From positions 1 through 61,295 of the forward strand of contig PFXG01000018.1 in the NCBI GenBank assembly GCA_002791545.1: DNA of 61,295 nt. Reading direction: 5' to 3'. This DNA comes from Zetaproteobacteria bacterium CG_4_9_14_3_um_filter_49_83. GTDB lineage: Bacteria; Pseudomonadota; Zetaproteobacteria; Mariprofundales; Mariprofundaceae. The notes beneath the pieces were generated by a model. It was given only the letters and a program-made list of their open reading frames with translations. It did not search any database and had not been told where the DNA came from. The position numbers were made by a program, and so were the translations under genes. Positions within the stretch are counted from its first letter, which is position 1. Every line of letters starts with the position of its first letter. Positions 25,983 through 35,696 of the stretch are shown here, in pieces.

Positions 25983-27440
25983 TTAGCGCTTAAAACGCTG
26001 GCAAAGCTGACGACTATGTTGCCAGCAAGCTGCATCTGCCTCTGGCAAGTCGGTCATGCGCCATTGCCAGTTTTCTTCAAGTGTGCCGGGGGTGTTGAAA
26101 CGGGCTTCATGGCCCAGTTCAAGGAGATCCTGCATCGGGATAATGCTCAGGTGGGCAGGTGATGCCATTGCGGATTCGATCAATGCCCATGGCATGTCTG
26201 CTTCCTCAGCCTGTAAGATGCTTAACGCATGCTCGCGTGTATAGGCATCACAACTGCTAAACCAGCCCAGCGTTGTGTCATTGTCGTGTGTGCCGGTATA
26301 AACCACGCTGTTTTCTTCATGGTTGGCTGGCAGGTAAGGGTTATCCTCTCCGCCACCGAAGGCAAAATGCAGGATTTTCATGCCGGGAAGGCCGAAAGCT
26401 TCGCGCAGAGCGGTGACTTCATCGGTGATAATTCCAAGATCTTCTGCAATTAAAGGCAATGACCCCAGTGCTTGTTTCAGGGCTTCCAGCATGGCCTGTC
26501 CGGGGGCCTTCCGCCATTCACCAATTACACCGTCATTGCTGTTGCCCGGAATTGCCCAGTAAGCTTCGAGGCCTCTGAAATGATCAATGCGCAGCATATG
26601 CATGCGGTGAAACTGGCCGCGAATTCGTTTAATCCACCAGTCAAAGCCATCTGCCTGCATGATTTCCCAGTGGTATAAGGGGTTACCCCAGCGTTGTCCT
26701 GTTTCCGAAAAATAATCCGGAGGTACGCCAGCCACTTCTTCGCACAGGCCGATGTCATTAATGGTAAATAGTTCGGGGTTCTTCCAGACATCGGCGGAGT
26801 CATGTGCCACGTAAATGGGTAAATCGCCGAAGAGTTGAACGCCGGTGGATTCTGCATGTGCTTTCAAATATTGCCATTGCCGATCAAATAAAAACTGCTC
26901 AAAAACGCATTGTGATATGGCTTCGTGGTGACTGGATGTAAATTCAAGTAAAGCTTCGGCGTTTCTGTCTCTGATTGTCTCCGGCCATTCCCACCATGGG
27001 CGATTGTGGTAGGCCTTTTTAAGGGCCGAGAACAAGGCGAAATCTTTTAGCCAGTCCTGATGGGCTTGTTCAAATAAAGCGACGGAAGCAGCTAATTCGG
27101 CATTGTTGGCAACACTTTGCCAAAAGCCCTGCGATGCCAGTTGCCGCTGTTCGGCATGTGTTTGGTCCTGGCGAATTCCACCCAGCCAACCGCTATCCAC
27201 ACATTGGCGTAAATCCAGAAAGTCAGGGTTGCCGGCAAACGATGATAGGCTTTCATAGGGCGAGCCATGGTCATGGGTTGGACCTAAGGGTAAAAACTGC
27301 CAGATTTTGTAGCCTGCCTCAGCCAGTAAATCGATAAACTCTCTGGCTTCAGGACCAAGTACACCTTTGGCAAAAGGTCCCGGCAGAGAGCTGATGTGCA
27401 GCAGTACGGCAGCGCTTCGCTGCTTGAGCCAGCTATCCAT
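25983..27440 (-). CDS. malQ: 4-alpha-glucanotransferase (amylomaltase)
   Basis: GH77 disproportionating enzyme that transfers alpha-1,4-glucan segments in glycogen or maltodextrin metabolism. The 485-residue protein has the family order: LLHISSLPGPFAKGVLG at the N-terminus, IYVAHDSADVW, the nucleophile motif LRIDHFRGLEAYW, the acid/base IAEDLGIIT and the transition-state Asp in YTGTHDNDTTLGW. It is downstream of the GH57 gene on the same strand with a 33-bp gap, forming a small glycogen-metabolism group with glgC. Confidence 0.94.
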   Translation of the reverse strand: MDSWLKQRSAAVLLHISSLPGPFAKGVLGPEAREFIDLLAEAGYKIWQFLPLGPTHDHGSPYESLSSFAGNPDFLDLRQCVDSGWLGGIRQDQTHAEQRQLASQGFWQSVANNAELAASVALFEQAHQDWLKDFALFSALKKAYHNRPWWEWPETIRDRNAEALLEFTSSHHEAISQCVFEQFLFDRQWQYLKAHAESTGVQLFGDLPIYVAHDSADVWKNPELFTINDIGLCEEVAGVPPDYFSETGQRWGNPLYHWEIMQADGFDWWIKRIRGQFHRMHMLRIDHFRGLEAYWAIPGNSNDGVIGEWRKAPGQAMLEALKQALGSLPLIAEDLGIITDEVTALREAFGLPGMKILHFAFGGGEDNPYLPANHEENSVVYTGTHDNDTTLGWFSSCDAYTREHALSILQAEEADMPWALIESAMASPAHLSIIPMQDLLELGHEARFNTPGTLEENWQWRMTDLPEADAACWQHSRQLCQRFKR

Positions 27441-27473
27441 GACAAGTCACGCTAAAGAAAGTTGAAAAAAACA

Positions 27474-29171
27474 TCATGCGTCAGCCCCGCCACGACGCAT
27501 GGCACCACCACCTTCTGCATCACCACCGCCTTGTGATATGGAATTGCTGAGTGAAGCAGACTGTGGCAGACCAAGCAGCTGATACAGCTTAGCCAGATGC
27601 TGGCGGTACAGGCGATCAAAATCACGTACTGCATCACTCGGGTTATAATCACCAAACCACCAGTTCCAGTCTGAACCTTCACAAATACGCAACTGTTCAG
27701 CGGCGGCGTGTTGTTGTTTTTCACCTAATGTGCCGACATGAGCGTCAAATGCTTTTTTGGCTTCGATTAACAGTTCCCAGCCGCGTGTTTTGGACTTGTC
27801 ACCAATCCAGGTCGATAGGTTGCCGTAAACCCAGGAGCCCGGGGTCAAGTGTTTGAGGTGATGCGTCGCCGGATGTTTGTTCAGGTATGCACTGAACGTG
27901 GTCAAATTATAATCTTCGTGGTTTGCAATGGCCTGATACAAACCTTCCAGAAAGGGAAGGGCATTCTGGTCAAAGTGTTCCCATGCATTTTCGCCATCCA
28001 TAATAATAGCAACCAGTGGTGCTTTCATGCCTTTTGTGCGGTGGTGGATATCCGCCAGTTCATGCATGAAGTTGGCAATTGCATCGTGTGTTGCCCATTT
28101 CGAGTACTCAAAACCGATCAGGTCGGACAGGCGGTCATCACGGAAAAAACAGGTGATGGCCTCATCATCTTTGCCGACAATCCAAGGATGATACAAATCA
28201 CGGTTGCCTTGTTGCTCACGTAAATTGGATTTGAGTGAGTGGTGTAATACAGACTCGCCGGTTGCACACCACTGGAATCCGGCCTTACCAAGCAGGGAAA
28301 GTGTGCCTTCACACACGGCACCTTCGGCAGGCCAGACACCGGAAGGTACTTGGCCGAATAAGGCTGCATGGCTTTCACGTGCCATCGTAATGTGCTCAAT
28401 CGCACGCTGCTTGCCTCCCGGATATGGTTCTTTAGGGATCAATGCATCAGGTACGGTGGCTTTGGCGGCATTGAAATCAAGCATCAGCGGAATAATCGGG
28501 TGGGCATAAGGTGTGGTGGTCAGTTCAATGCGTCCACTTTCGACCAGTTTGCGATGTTTTTCCGGGATTTCAGTGAGCAGGCCGGCAATCAGTGTTAACA
28601 GGTCGCGGCGGTCCTGATAGCTGAAGTCGCGGCCTTTTTCTATCAGACGACGCGCGACAAAGTTGTTGCGGCGAACTGTTTCTGCCAGCCAGCCTAAATG
28701 GTACCAGGTGACCAGATCGGTAAAATAGTTATTGCCAAGATATTCAGTGCTTTGATGGGTTTTGGCTTGTTCTGATAAAGTGAACAGACGGCTGTAATCC
28801 GGGTAACGGTGAAGGTTGCGCTCATGGTTCAGGCGGAAACAGGATTGCAGAAGAAAGATACGATCTTTGTCGGAGTAGCAGCCCTTGTCACTGGCCAGAG
28901 CAGCCAGCAGCGGGTCGGCAAGTTCATGAAACACACCATCCAGATATAATCGCAGGGAGGTTGCATAATCCTCGATCTGAGCAGTTAGTGACGGTACGTA
29001 ATTAATAACAGCGTGAGCCTGTGGGTTCTGCTCCAGGATCACCGCCATATCGGTGTAATCTTTAATGGCATGCAGGTATACCCAGGGTAAATGGTAACGG
29101 CCGGAGTCTGCTTCTCGATAAAAAGGTTGATGCATATGCCAGTAAAAGACAACGGATAATGGTTGGGTCAT
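27474..29171 (-). CDS. Glycoside hydrolase family 57 protein
   Basis: A 565-residue GH57 alpha-glucan-active enzyme (amylase, 4-alpha-glucanotransferase or branching type). It begins with the family hallmark VVFYWHMHQPFY. It then has the nucleophile region GVWPAEGAVCEGTL (Glu), the acid/base region AIIMDGENAWEHFD (Asp), and the C-terminal helical domain ending with SDWNWWFGDYNPSD. The last 20 or so residues are a low-complexity Gly/Ala tail (GGGDAEGGGAMRRGGADA), unusual for the family. Together with malQ and glgC it points to glycogen turnover. The exact bond specificity cannot be deduced. Confidence 0.9.
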   Translation of the reverse strand: MTQPLSVVFYWHMHQPFYREADSGRYHLPWVYLHAIKDYTDMAVILEQNPQAHAVINYVPSLTAQIEDYATSLRLYLDGVFHELADPLLAALASDKGCYSDKDRIFLLQSCFRLNHERNLHRYPDYSRLFTLSEQAKTHQSTEYLGNNYFTDLVTWYHLGWLAETVRRNNFVARRLIEKGRDFSYQDRRDLLTLIAGLLTEIPEKHRKLVESGRIELTTTPYAHPIIPLMLDFNAAKATVPDALIPKEPYPGGKQRAIEHITMARESHAALFGQVPSGVWPAEGAVCEGTLSLLGKAGFQWCATGESVLHHSLKSNLREQQGNRDLYHPWIVGKDDEAITCFFRDDRLSDLIGFEYSKWATHDAIANFMHELADIHHRTKGMKAPLVAIIMDGENAWEHFDQNALPFLEGLYQAIANHEDYNLTTFSAYLNKHPATHHLKHLTPGSWVYGNLSTWIGDKSKTRGWELLIEAKKAFDAHVGTLGEKQQHAAAEQLRICEGSDWNWWFGDYNPSDAVRDFDRLYRQHLAKLYQLLGLPQSASLSNSISQGGGDAEGGGAMRRGGADA

Positions 29172-29268
29172 ATTTTTTTCCTTTGAAAGAGATCGATGGT
29201 TTGATTTAACTGGATGAGATAAAACATGTCGGCAACTATGAATTATTTATCCGGCCCGGTATATAAAT

Positions 29269-29297
29269 ACGGCGGTCAGGACTGGCCGGACCGCCGT
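29269..29297. terminator. Hairpin terminator after glgC
   Basis: ACGGCGGTC (29269-29277) and GACCGCCGT (29289-29297) form a perfect 9-bp GC-rich stem. On the minus strand it follows the glgC stop by about 30 bp and runs into ATTTATAT. It also lies upstream of the GH57 gene, so glgC and GH57 are probably separate units. Confidence 0.7.
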
Positions 29298-29325
29298 GTT
29301 TGACCCGTGATGCTAGTCGAAAGGC

Positions 29326-30588
29326 TTAAACCTCGTGAAGGTTTTGTCCGAGCATTTCAGGTGTCACCAGCACGATGCCATTTTCACTGACGTAAAAACG
29401 CTTGGCATCATCTTCGGGATTTTCACCAATAATTGTACCTTCAGGCACAATTGTACCTTTATCGATGACGCAACGCTTGATACGGCAATGTTGCATAATC
29501 TCCACATCAGGCAGGATGACTGAGTCTTCAACCGTTGAATAGGAGTGAACCCGCACGCTGGAGAAGAGTACTGAATGGCGTACTGCTGAACCTGTAATCA
29601 GGCAGCCGCCTGAAATAAGTGAATCGACGGCATAGCCGCGACGGTCGTCGTCATCAAAGGCGAATTTGGCAGGAGGTAATTGTTCCTGATAGGTCCAGAT
29701 AGGCCACTCCTGATCATACATGTCGAGTTCCGGTGTCAGGTCAGCCAGATTGATATTGGCTTCCCAATACGCATCAATCGTACCAACATCACGCCAGTAA
29801 GCAGTGGAGCCGGTATTGGCATCAACAAAGCGGAAAGCAAAAGCGTTGTCGTGTTCAATGGCATGTGGAATTAAATCATGTCCGAAATCATGCGTGGAAG
29901 ACTCGTTTTTAGCATCTTCACTCAAGCGTTGGCGCAGATAACTGGTAGTGAATACATAAATGCCCATTGAGGCTAAAGCCTGGGTGTCGTCGACGGGCAT
30001 AGGCTTTGGATTATTCGGCTTTTCGGCAAATTCGACAATGCGCTCCTTATTGTCAACGGCCATGACGCCAAAGGATCTGGCTTCATTAATCGACACGGGA
30101 ATGCAACCTACGGTGATGTCCGCGCCTTTGGCAACGTGAGCGGCAATCATTTTGCCGTAATCCATTTTATAGATGTGGTCGCCAGCCAGAATGATGACGT
30201 AATCCGGATTGTAGTGGCGGATAATATCGAGGTTCTGATATACAGCATCAGCTGTACCTTCGTACCAACCTTCACCGGTGCGTTGCTGTGCCGGTAGCAC
30301 TTCCATGAACTCACCGAACTGACCGGACAGGAAGCTCCAGCCGCGTTGCAGGTGACGTTGCAGTGAATGGGATTTGTATTGGGTCAAAACCGAGATGTGG
30401 CGAATGCCTGAATTAATACAGTTGGACATCGGGAAGTCGATAATGCGGAATTTACCACCGAATGGTACGGCTGGTTTGGCGCGCCAGTCGGTTAATGCTT
30501 TTAATCTTGAACCACGTCCGCCAGCAAGCACCAGTGCAACGGTGTTGGCTGTAAGTTTACTGATATGTCGATCCATCTGAAGACTCAT
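29326..30588 (-). CDS. glgC: Glucose-1-phosphate adenylyltransferase
   Basis: ADP-glucose pyrophosphorylase, the committed step of glycogen synthesis. The 420-residue protein has the nucleotide-binding start [26 protein letters not shown] (quoted here in part: GGRGSRL and KPAVPFGGK), the [14 protein letters not shown] segment and the catalytic region [20 protein letters not shown] and the beta-helix C-terminal domain ([20 protein letters not shown]) follow. The length matches bacterial GlgC. It is followed by a hairpin terminator; the glycogen synthase gene is not in the window. Confidence 0.95.
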   Translation of the reverse strand: MSLQMDRHISKLTANTVALVLAGGRGSRLKALTDWRAKPAVPFGGKFRIIDFPMSNCINSGIRHISVLTQYKSHSLQRHLQRGWSFLSGQFGEFMEVLPAQQRTGEGWYEGTADAVYQNLDIIRHYNPDYVIILAGDHIYKMDYGKMIAAHVAKGADITVGCIPVSINEARSFGVMAVDNKERIVEFAEKPNNPKPMPVDDTQALASMGIYVFTTSYLRQRLSEDAKNESSTHDFGHDLIPHAIEHDNAFAFRFVDANTGSTAYWRDVGTIDAYWEANINLADLTPELDMYDQEWPIWTYQEQLPPAKFAFDDDDRRGYAVDSLISGGCLITGSAVRHSVLFSSVRVHSYSTVEDSVILPDVEIMQHCRIKRCVIDKGTIVPEGTIIGENPEDDAKRFYVSENGIVLVTPEMLGQNLHEV

Positions 30589-30657
30589 TGGTTACCCTCC
30601 ATGTGTTTTGCCCTAGGCGGCATTGTATCAGGAAAAGTTGCTAATGGGTATGCCAAA

Positions 30658-31125
30658 TCAAAGGCTTTTTTGTTTTCTGCGCTGCCGGAAAAATTGCTTT
30701 AACTGCGCAGAACACGCGTCTTGCAGCACATGTGCCCGGGTCAGTGGCTGGTGGTTCAAACGGTGATCGTCGAGCAGCTGATACAGTGATGCAACAGCGC
30801 CGGTTTTTGGATCATCCGCACCATAAACCAGTCGGGCAATACGTGCGTGAACGATTGCGCCAGCACACATGATGCATGGCTCCAGCGTGACAAAAAGCGT
30901 GGCATCAGTCAGGCGATAGTTGCCGATGGCGGTACAGGCTTGCCGGATTACCTGTATTTCTGCATGGGCAGACGGGTCATGTAAGGCGATGGGTTGGTTG
31001 TGCGAGGCGAAATATCGACCATCGGCCAGTTGTAATACGGCACCAACGGGTACTTCTCCCATCGCGGTAGCTTTTTCTGCTTCGGCGATGGCCAGTTGCA
31101 TCATCACTTCATCCTGATCTTGCAT
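30658..31125 (-). CDS. tadA: tRNA-specific adenosine deaminase
   Basis: TadA converts adenosine to inosine at the wobble position of tRNA-Arg(ACG). The 155-residue protein has the zinc deaminase motifs: HAEIQVIRQA (about 53-62, with the catalytic Glu) and the paired cysteines in LEPCIMCAGAIVHARI (about 81-96). VYGADDPKTGAVAS follows, as in TadA. Length is slightly short but complete. It lies 14 bp downstream of oppC on the same strand. Confidence 0.92.
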   Translation of the reverse strand: MQDQDEVMMQLAIAEAEKATAMGEVPVGAVLQLADGRYFASHNQPIALHDPSAHAEIQVIRQACTAIGNYRLTDATLFVTLEPCIMCAGAIVHARIARLVYGADDPKTGAVASLYQLLDDHRLNHQPLTRAHVLQDACSAQLKQFFRQRRKQKSL

Positions 31126-31139
31126 GGGGTGATGACAGT

Positions 31140-31988
31140 TCAGCGGTTGTTTTGTTTGGGGTCAAACATGTCACGCAGCCCCTCACCCAGCAGGTTGTAA
31201 CCCAGCACGGTGATTAAAATTGCCAGTCCGGGAAACAGTGATAACCACCATGCCAGTTGCAGATTGTCTTTACCCTCGGTCAGAATATTTCCCCATGACG
31301 GATCAGGAGGCTGTACGCCCAGACCGAGAAACGACAGGCCCGATTCAACCAGTACCGCTCCGGCGATACCCAGAACCGCTGAAACAAGGATCGGGCCCAT
31401 GGCGTTGGGCAACAGATAACGCATAATGAGCGACAGCGGTGCAACGCCGAGACTTTTGGCGGCCAGTGAAAATTCACGTTCGCGCAACGATAAAAATTCC
31501 GCCCGCACCAGACGGGTCACGCCCATCCATGAGGTCAGGCCGATCACAATCATAATATTCCAGATCGAAGGTTCAAGAAAGGCAATCACCGCCAGAATCA
31601 GGAAAAACGTCGGAAAACAAAGCACCATATCAGTCAATCGCATCAATAAGGTATCAACATAACCACCGGCATAGCCTGCAATGGCACCCAGTGCGATACC
31701 GATCAGCATTGAAATGCCGACGGCAACAAAGCCGACAGAAAGCGAAATACGTGCGCCATACAGCATGCGCGAGAAAATATCCCGGCCCAGCGTATCCGTG
31801 CCACACCAATGCGTTGAGGAAGGTGGCTGCAACATATCCCGTACATTAATAGCGGAAGGATCATACGGTGCAATCCATGGCGCCAGCAGTGCCAGCAGGC
31901 TGACAACCAGCACAATGATGCCGCCCAGACACATCAGGGGATAATGCTTCAGCAGGTCTTTCAACAGATAGTTCAGCATGGCATTCAT
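31140..31988 (-). CDS. Peptide ABC transporter permease, OppC/DppC family
   Basis: A 282-residue inner-membrane permease with about six membrane helices. The N-terminal OppC domain contains WIAPYDPSAINV and the conserved HWCGTDTLGRDIFSRMLYGAR (split here as HWCGTDTLGRD and IFSRMLYGAR). The EAA-loop is AAKSLGVAPLSLIMRYLLPN, where the ATPase subunit docks. The end GLSFLGLGVQPPDPSWG is typical. It overlaps oppB by 4 bp. Neither a substrate-binding protein nor ATPase subunits are adjacent, so the transported peptide or metal-chelate is unknown. Confidence 0.9.
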   Translation of the reverse strand: MNAMLNYLLKDLLKHYPLMCLGGIIVLVVSLLALLAPWIAPYDPSAINVRDMLQPPSSTHWCGTDTLGRDIFSRMLYGARISLSVGFVAVGISMLIGIALGAIAGYAGGYVDTLLMRLTDMVLCFPTFFLILAVIAFLEPSIWNIMIVIGLTSWMGVTRLVRAEFLSLREREFSLAAKSLGVAPLSLIMRYLLPNAMGPILVSAVLGIAGAVLVESGLSFLGLGVQPPDPSWGNILTEGKDNLQLAWWLSLFPGLAILITVLGYNLLGEGLRDMFDPKQNNR

Positions 31989-32965
31989 GCTGAACCGGTT
32001 CGAATGCGCGGATCAACCAGTGCATAGGAAAGATCCGCAATCAGATTACCAACCAGAGTGAGAATGGCACCGATCACCGTAATACCCATGACAAGAGGAT
32101 AATCGCGGGAAAGCACCGCTTCATAAAACAATAAACCCATGCCGGGAATGGAAAATAACTGTTCTACAATAACCGAACCACCGATGAGGCCGGGGATGGA
32201 AAGTCCGAGCAGCGTTACAATCGGCAGCACTGCATTTTTAAGGGCCAGCTTATAACGGATCGTCGATTCGGGTACGCCCATGGCTCTTGCTGTGGTGATG
32301 TAATCAGCGCGAATCACTTCCAGCATACCATTGCGCATAAAGCGGCTCATGCCTGCCAATCCGCCAATCGCAGAAATGCCGATGGGCAGGATCAGGTGTT
32401 TGATCATGTCCAGTTGCTGTTCGAGCCAGTTCATGCTTTGCCAGTTGTAATTGTGGATACCGGAAATAGGCAGAATCTGCATGTTCACACCCAGTGAAAT
32501 CATCAGCAATAAACCTAGCCAGAATGATGGAATGGCAAAGGCAAGGAAGACGAAGATGGTCATGCCACGATCAAACCAGGTGTTCTGATGTACGGCTGAA
32601 AGCACGCCAATGGGAATGGCTATTACGATGATCAGCAGCATGGCCAGCGCATTGATCCATAAAGTCACCGGAATCCGTTCACTGATTTTTTCCAGAACCG
32701 GGCGTGCATCAGACGAAAAAGACTGGCCGAAATCAAGCGCTGCCAACCGTTCCAGCCAGTGCCAGTATTGCACGTACAGCGGCTGATCCAGTCCGTAATA
32801 CGTGCGCAGGCGCTCGATATCCTGAGCCGATACCTTGGGGTTGAATTCACTGCCGACGACGCTGGGCTCACCGGGAGCCAGATGCATCATGCCAAAGGAA
32901 ATAATGGTGATGCCTAACAGCAGGGGAATCATGCCGAGCAGGCGTTTGAGCGCATAGCGTTTCAT
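31985..32965 (-). CDS. Peptide ABC transporter permease, OppB/DppB family
   Basis: A 326-residue permease partner of the downstream OppC-type protein. It begins with the family pattern RLLGMIPLLLGITIISFGMM. The EAA loop is ITTARAMGVPESTIRYKLAL, followed by VEQLFSIPGMGLLFYEAVLSRDYPLVMG (split at the usual GMG). Six membrane helices can be counted. First gene of the oppB-oppC-tadA run; the missing oppA, oppD and oppF must be elsewhere if the transporter is functional. Confidence 0.9.
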   Translation of the reverse strand: MKRYALKRLLGMIPLLLGITIISFGMMHLAPGEPSVVGSEFNPKVSAQDIERLRTYYGLDQPLYVQYWHWLERLAALDFGQSFSSDARPVLEKISERIPVTLWINALAMLLIIVIAIPIGVLSAVHQNTWFDRGMTIFVFLAFAIPSFWLGLLLMISLGVNMQILPISGIHNYNWQSMNWLEQQLDMIKHLILPIGISAIGGLAGMSRFMRNGMLEVIRADYITTARAMGVPESTIRYKLALKNAVLPIVTLLGLSIPGLIGGSVIVEQLFSIPGMGLLFYEAVLSRDYPLVMGITVIGAILTLVGNLIADLSYALVDPRIRTGSA

Positions 32966-33043
32966 GGGCGTGTACTTTAACGCAGGAAATTACGAATAAC
33001 AGCGTTACAGCCGTCTCTGAAATAATCAGGTATTATTTCGCGC

Positions 33044-34897
33044 TTAACTGTTGAGAAAAACTCTGTTTCGTCCGGCTTCTTTGGCTCTGTACAGACCGAT
33101 ATCAGCCTGCTTGATCATTTGTTCAATGGTCATTTCCTTGATTTTATCACCTGTCGAAAAAATGCCCTGACTGACGGTGAGCGTTATTGAAATATCACCG
33201 AGTTTGAACGGCGTTTCTTCTATTTTGCTACGGAGTCTTTCAGCAAAAGCACATGCGGGCAGTGCGCCGGTTTCCCGCAGAAACAGGGCAAATTCCTCGC
33301 CGCCCAGTCGAGCGAAAATATCGGTTTCCCGTTTGATGGATGCAATAAGAGAAACAATATGCATCAGCACATGGTCACCCACATCATGGCCGTAATTGTC
33401 ATTGACCGGTTTGAAGTGATCAATATCCAACACAATCAGCGATACAGGGCGTTGGTAGCGCAAGGCGCTGATGATTTCGTGCGTACCCATGTCGATAAAA
33501 TGACGGCGATTAAAAATACCGGTTAAACTGTCGGTGGTCGCCAGTATTTTGAGTTTTTCGTTGGCATTCTCCAGCTCTGCTGTGCGTTCAGCTACTTTCT
33601 GCTTCAGTTCAGACTTACTCTTTGCCTGTAATGCGATGAACTGTTCCTGAGCCAGAATCCGTTCCTGTTTCTCTATGTTGATACGTTCACCCAGCGCCAG
33701 CGACAGCAGAATCATCTCCAGTGCCATGCCGATCGGCAGAAAACTTTCACTCCAGAAGCTGCGTGGCAACACACCGAATTTTTCAAGTGACGCCAGAATG
33801 ACGGCAATCAGAAGAGCGCTCCAGGCAATGGTGAAATATCGTGCAATGATTTCACCCTTTTTCCACATCAGTATGCCGCTGCAGAGGGCTAGAATTGAGA
33901 TGAGCATGGTCAGGACCAGCGCTACTTGCACGGTGAAATTGTAAGATGTGAAGGGTAGCAGCAGGATCAGCAGTAACAGGCAGATCACGATAACATTCAA
34001 CAATTTCCCAATGAAAGGGGCTTTCTTTGGAAGCTCAAGGAAATAATGCGTAAATCGGCAGACAAAGATGTCGCCCATTATAATAAAGATAGCCAGTCCG
34101 TATTGCTGGAAAGCAATGGCCTCCGGCCAGACAAATTTGTAACCCCAGCCGGTCAGTCCGGCGATGAATAGTCCGAACATCAGCACATACAGGACATAAT
34201 ACAGATAAGCGGGTTCGTACACCCGGATAAAAAGAAACATATTGTACAGCACCAGCGAAAGAATGATGCCGAAATAGATGGCGATTGCCGCCATGGCAAA
34301 TTCATCGTGCTCGTAATAACTTTTCTCACTCCACAAGCTTAGCGGCACTTGCAGTGAGCCGGATGTTTGGACACGCAGATACATTGTTACAGCCGTATTT
34401 GCCGGGATAGTGAGTGGCATGACGAATGTTCTGAAGCGCAGTGGCCGGTTGATATACGGTTCTGAATCACCGGTGTTGAATTGCTGCAATAAGCGGTTTT
34501 CGTTAAACAGGTAGACGTCGATATGGTCAAGTAGCGGGTGTCCGACTTCGAGAAGTCTTGCTTGCGAATCCGAGGAGGAAATGTTCAATCGGAACCAGTA
34601 GGCGGAATCAGTAAAGCCAAAATTAGGTATACTTGGCCCGTGTTGTTTCCATGCTTGATCCGCCAGCTGTTGTATCGCCTCAATATCCAGCTTGCCGGAA
34701 GAATCCTCCAGATATTCCACCTGACTGTTGAGCGAGTATTCCGGCTGCTCGCTTTCAAGCTGCAGGGTGGTCATGGCGCTGGCATTCACCGCAAAAAAGT
34801 ATGAGAAGCAGCATAATACTGCAACGCAGAGAATGTTCATCTGATTGAATATCCGATTGAACGTCCGATGGTTTCGCTGTGTAACAAATAACGCCAT
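33044..34897 (-). CDS. Diguanylate cyclase with 7TMR-DISM sensor
   Basis: A 617-residue membrane sensor that makes cyclic di-GMP. There is an N-terminal membrane segment and signal-like region, a periplasmic 7TMR-DISMED2 domain (about 45-190, with DSAYWFRLNISS and HIDVYLFNENRLL) and seven membrane helices (about 205-405). A short coiled coil (about 410-455) is followed by a GGDEF domain. The active-site signature is GGEEF (RLGGEEFALFL), a functional variant of GGDEF, with LDIDHFKPVNDNYGHDVGD before it. No clear RxxD inhibitory site was seen. It is monocistronic. Confidence 0.9.
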   Translation of the reverse strand: MALFVTQRNHRTFNRIFNQMNILCVAVLCCFSYFFAVNASAMTTLQLESEQPEYSLNSQVEYLEDSSGKLDIEAIQQLADQAWKQHGPSIPNFGFTDSAYWFRLNISSSDSQARLLEVGHPLLDHIDVYLFNENRLLQQFNTGDSEPYINRPLRFRTFVMPLTIPANTAVTMYLRVQTSGSLQVPLSLWSEKSYYEHDEFAMAAIAIYFGIILSLVLYNMFLFIRVYEPAYLYYVLYVLMFGLFIAGLTGWGYKFVWPEAIAFQQYGLAIFIIMGDIFVCRFTHYFLELPKKAPFIGKLLNVIVICLLLLILLLPFTSYNFTVQVALVLTMLISILALCSGILMWKKGEIIARYFTIAWSALLIAVILASLEKFGVLPRSFWSESFLPIGMALEMILLSLALGERINIEKQERILAQEQFIALQAKSKSELKQKVAERTAELENANEKLKILATTDSLTGIFNRRHFIDMGTHEIISALRYQRPVSLIVLDIDHFKPVNDNYGHDVGDHVLMHIVSLIASIKRETDIFARLGGEEFALFLRETGALPACAFAERLRSKIEETPFKLGDISITLTVSQGIFSTGDKIKEMTIEQMIKQADIGLYRAKEAGRNRVFLNS

Positions 34898-34920
34898 TAA
34901 AAAAGTTCTCTGCTCATGGC

Positions 34921-35583
34921 CTACAGTACCATGCTTTCATCGATGTTGAAGCAGCCATGTTTGAGAAAATATATTGTCTGCTCAATAACCGCTGCATTTT
35001 TCATGATGAACGGATGTGTTACCGGCAGGCTGATAAAATCCTGCATGCCTTTGACCTTGGCCGATTCCACAGAAACCTTTCCGTCATTCTTTCCCGGTAA
35101 CATCGTGGACAGAAGCAGATTGATGCTTTGCGTGCCAGCGATGACGCCAAGCTGAAAATCAACCAGCCCCAGTAATTTGGGAATATCGTTGCTCGCAGTG
35201 CCTAATTGCATGCCGGCCGGGCCATTTATTAGCTCGTAGCCGGGAGCATGCTTCAGCTTGTCGGCCACTTCACTGCCCTGATTCGGTGGCCCCAGCATGA
35301 CAACCCGGCCGATATCGTCACGCTGGTGCATGGTCAGATAAAAGCGAACTAAAATTCCACCCAGCGAATGCGTCACGAAGTGGATTTTTGAGGCCGATTG
35401 TTTCTCGCAAGCTGCGATGCCCTGCCCGACAGCTATTTCTGCTAAGGCTTCAATCGGGTGCTTTCTTGATGGATAGTTGACGTTGACGACAGTGTACCCC
35501 TGATCGCTCAGTCGTTTATCAAGTGTTCGCATCGAATCAGCAGTACGCGCCAGGCCGTGCAGCAATACAACGCATTCATTCAT
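34921..35583 (-). CDS. Alpha/beta hydrolase (lipase-like)
   Basis: A 220-residue alpha/beta-fold hydrolase. The oxyanion-hole region is VVLLHGLARTADSM (about 5-18). The nucleophile elbow HFVTHSLGGILVRFYL (about 68-83) fits GxSxG with Thr in place of the first Gly position (THSLGG). A late Asp and the final VTHPFIM His complete a plausible catalytic triad. Similar proteins are annotated as triacylglycerol lipase-like or PGAP1-like. There is no signal peptide, so it is probably cytosolic. Substrate unknown. Confidence 0.82.
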   Translation of the reverse strand: MNECVVLLHGLARTADSMRTLDKRLSDQGYTVVNVNYPSRKHPIEALAEIAVGQGIAACEKQSASKIHFVTHSLGGILVRFYLTMHQRDDIGRVVMLGPPNQGSEVADKLKHAPGYELINGPAGMQLGTASNDIPKLLGLVDFQLGVIAGTQSINLLLSTMLPGKNDGKVSVESAKVKGMQDFISLPVTHPFIMKNAAVIEQTIYFLKHGCFNIDESMVL

Positions 35584-35696
35584 CAGGGGTGCACCATGGA
35601 TTGCTGGGTTTTGAAAGATAAATCATCGGCTCTCCCGTGTTTTGATGAATTTGCTGTCAGCAGAGTAGTCCGCCCGGGCATCATGTCTATGGGAGG

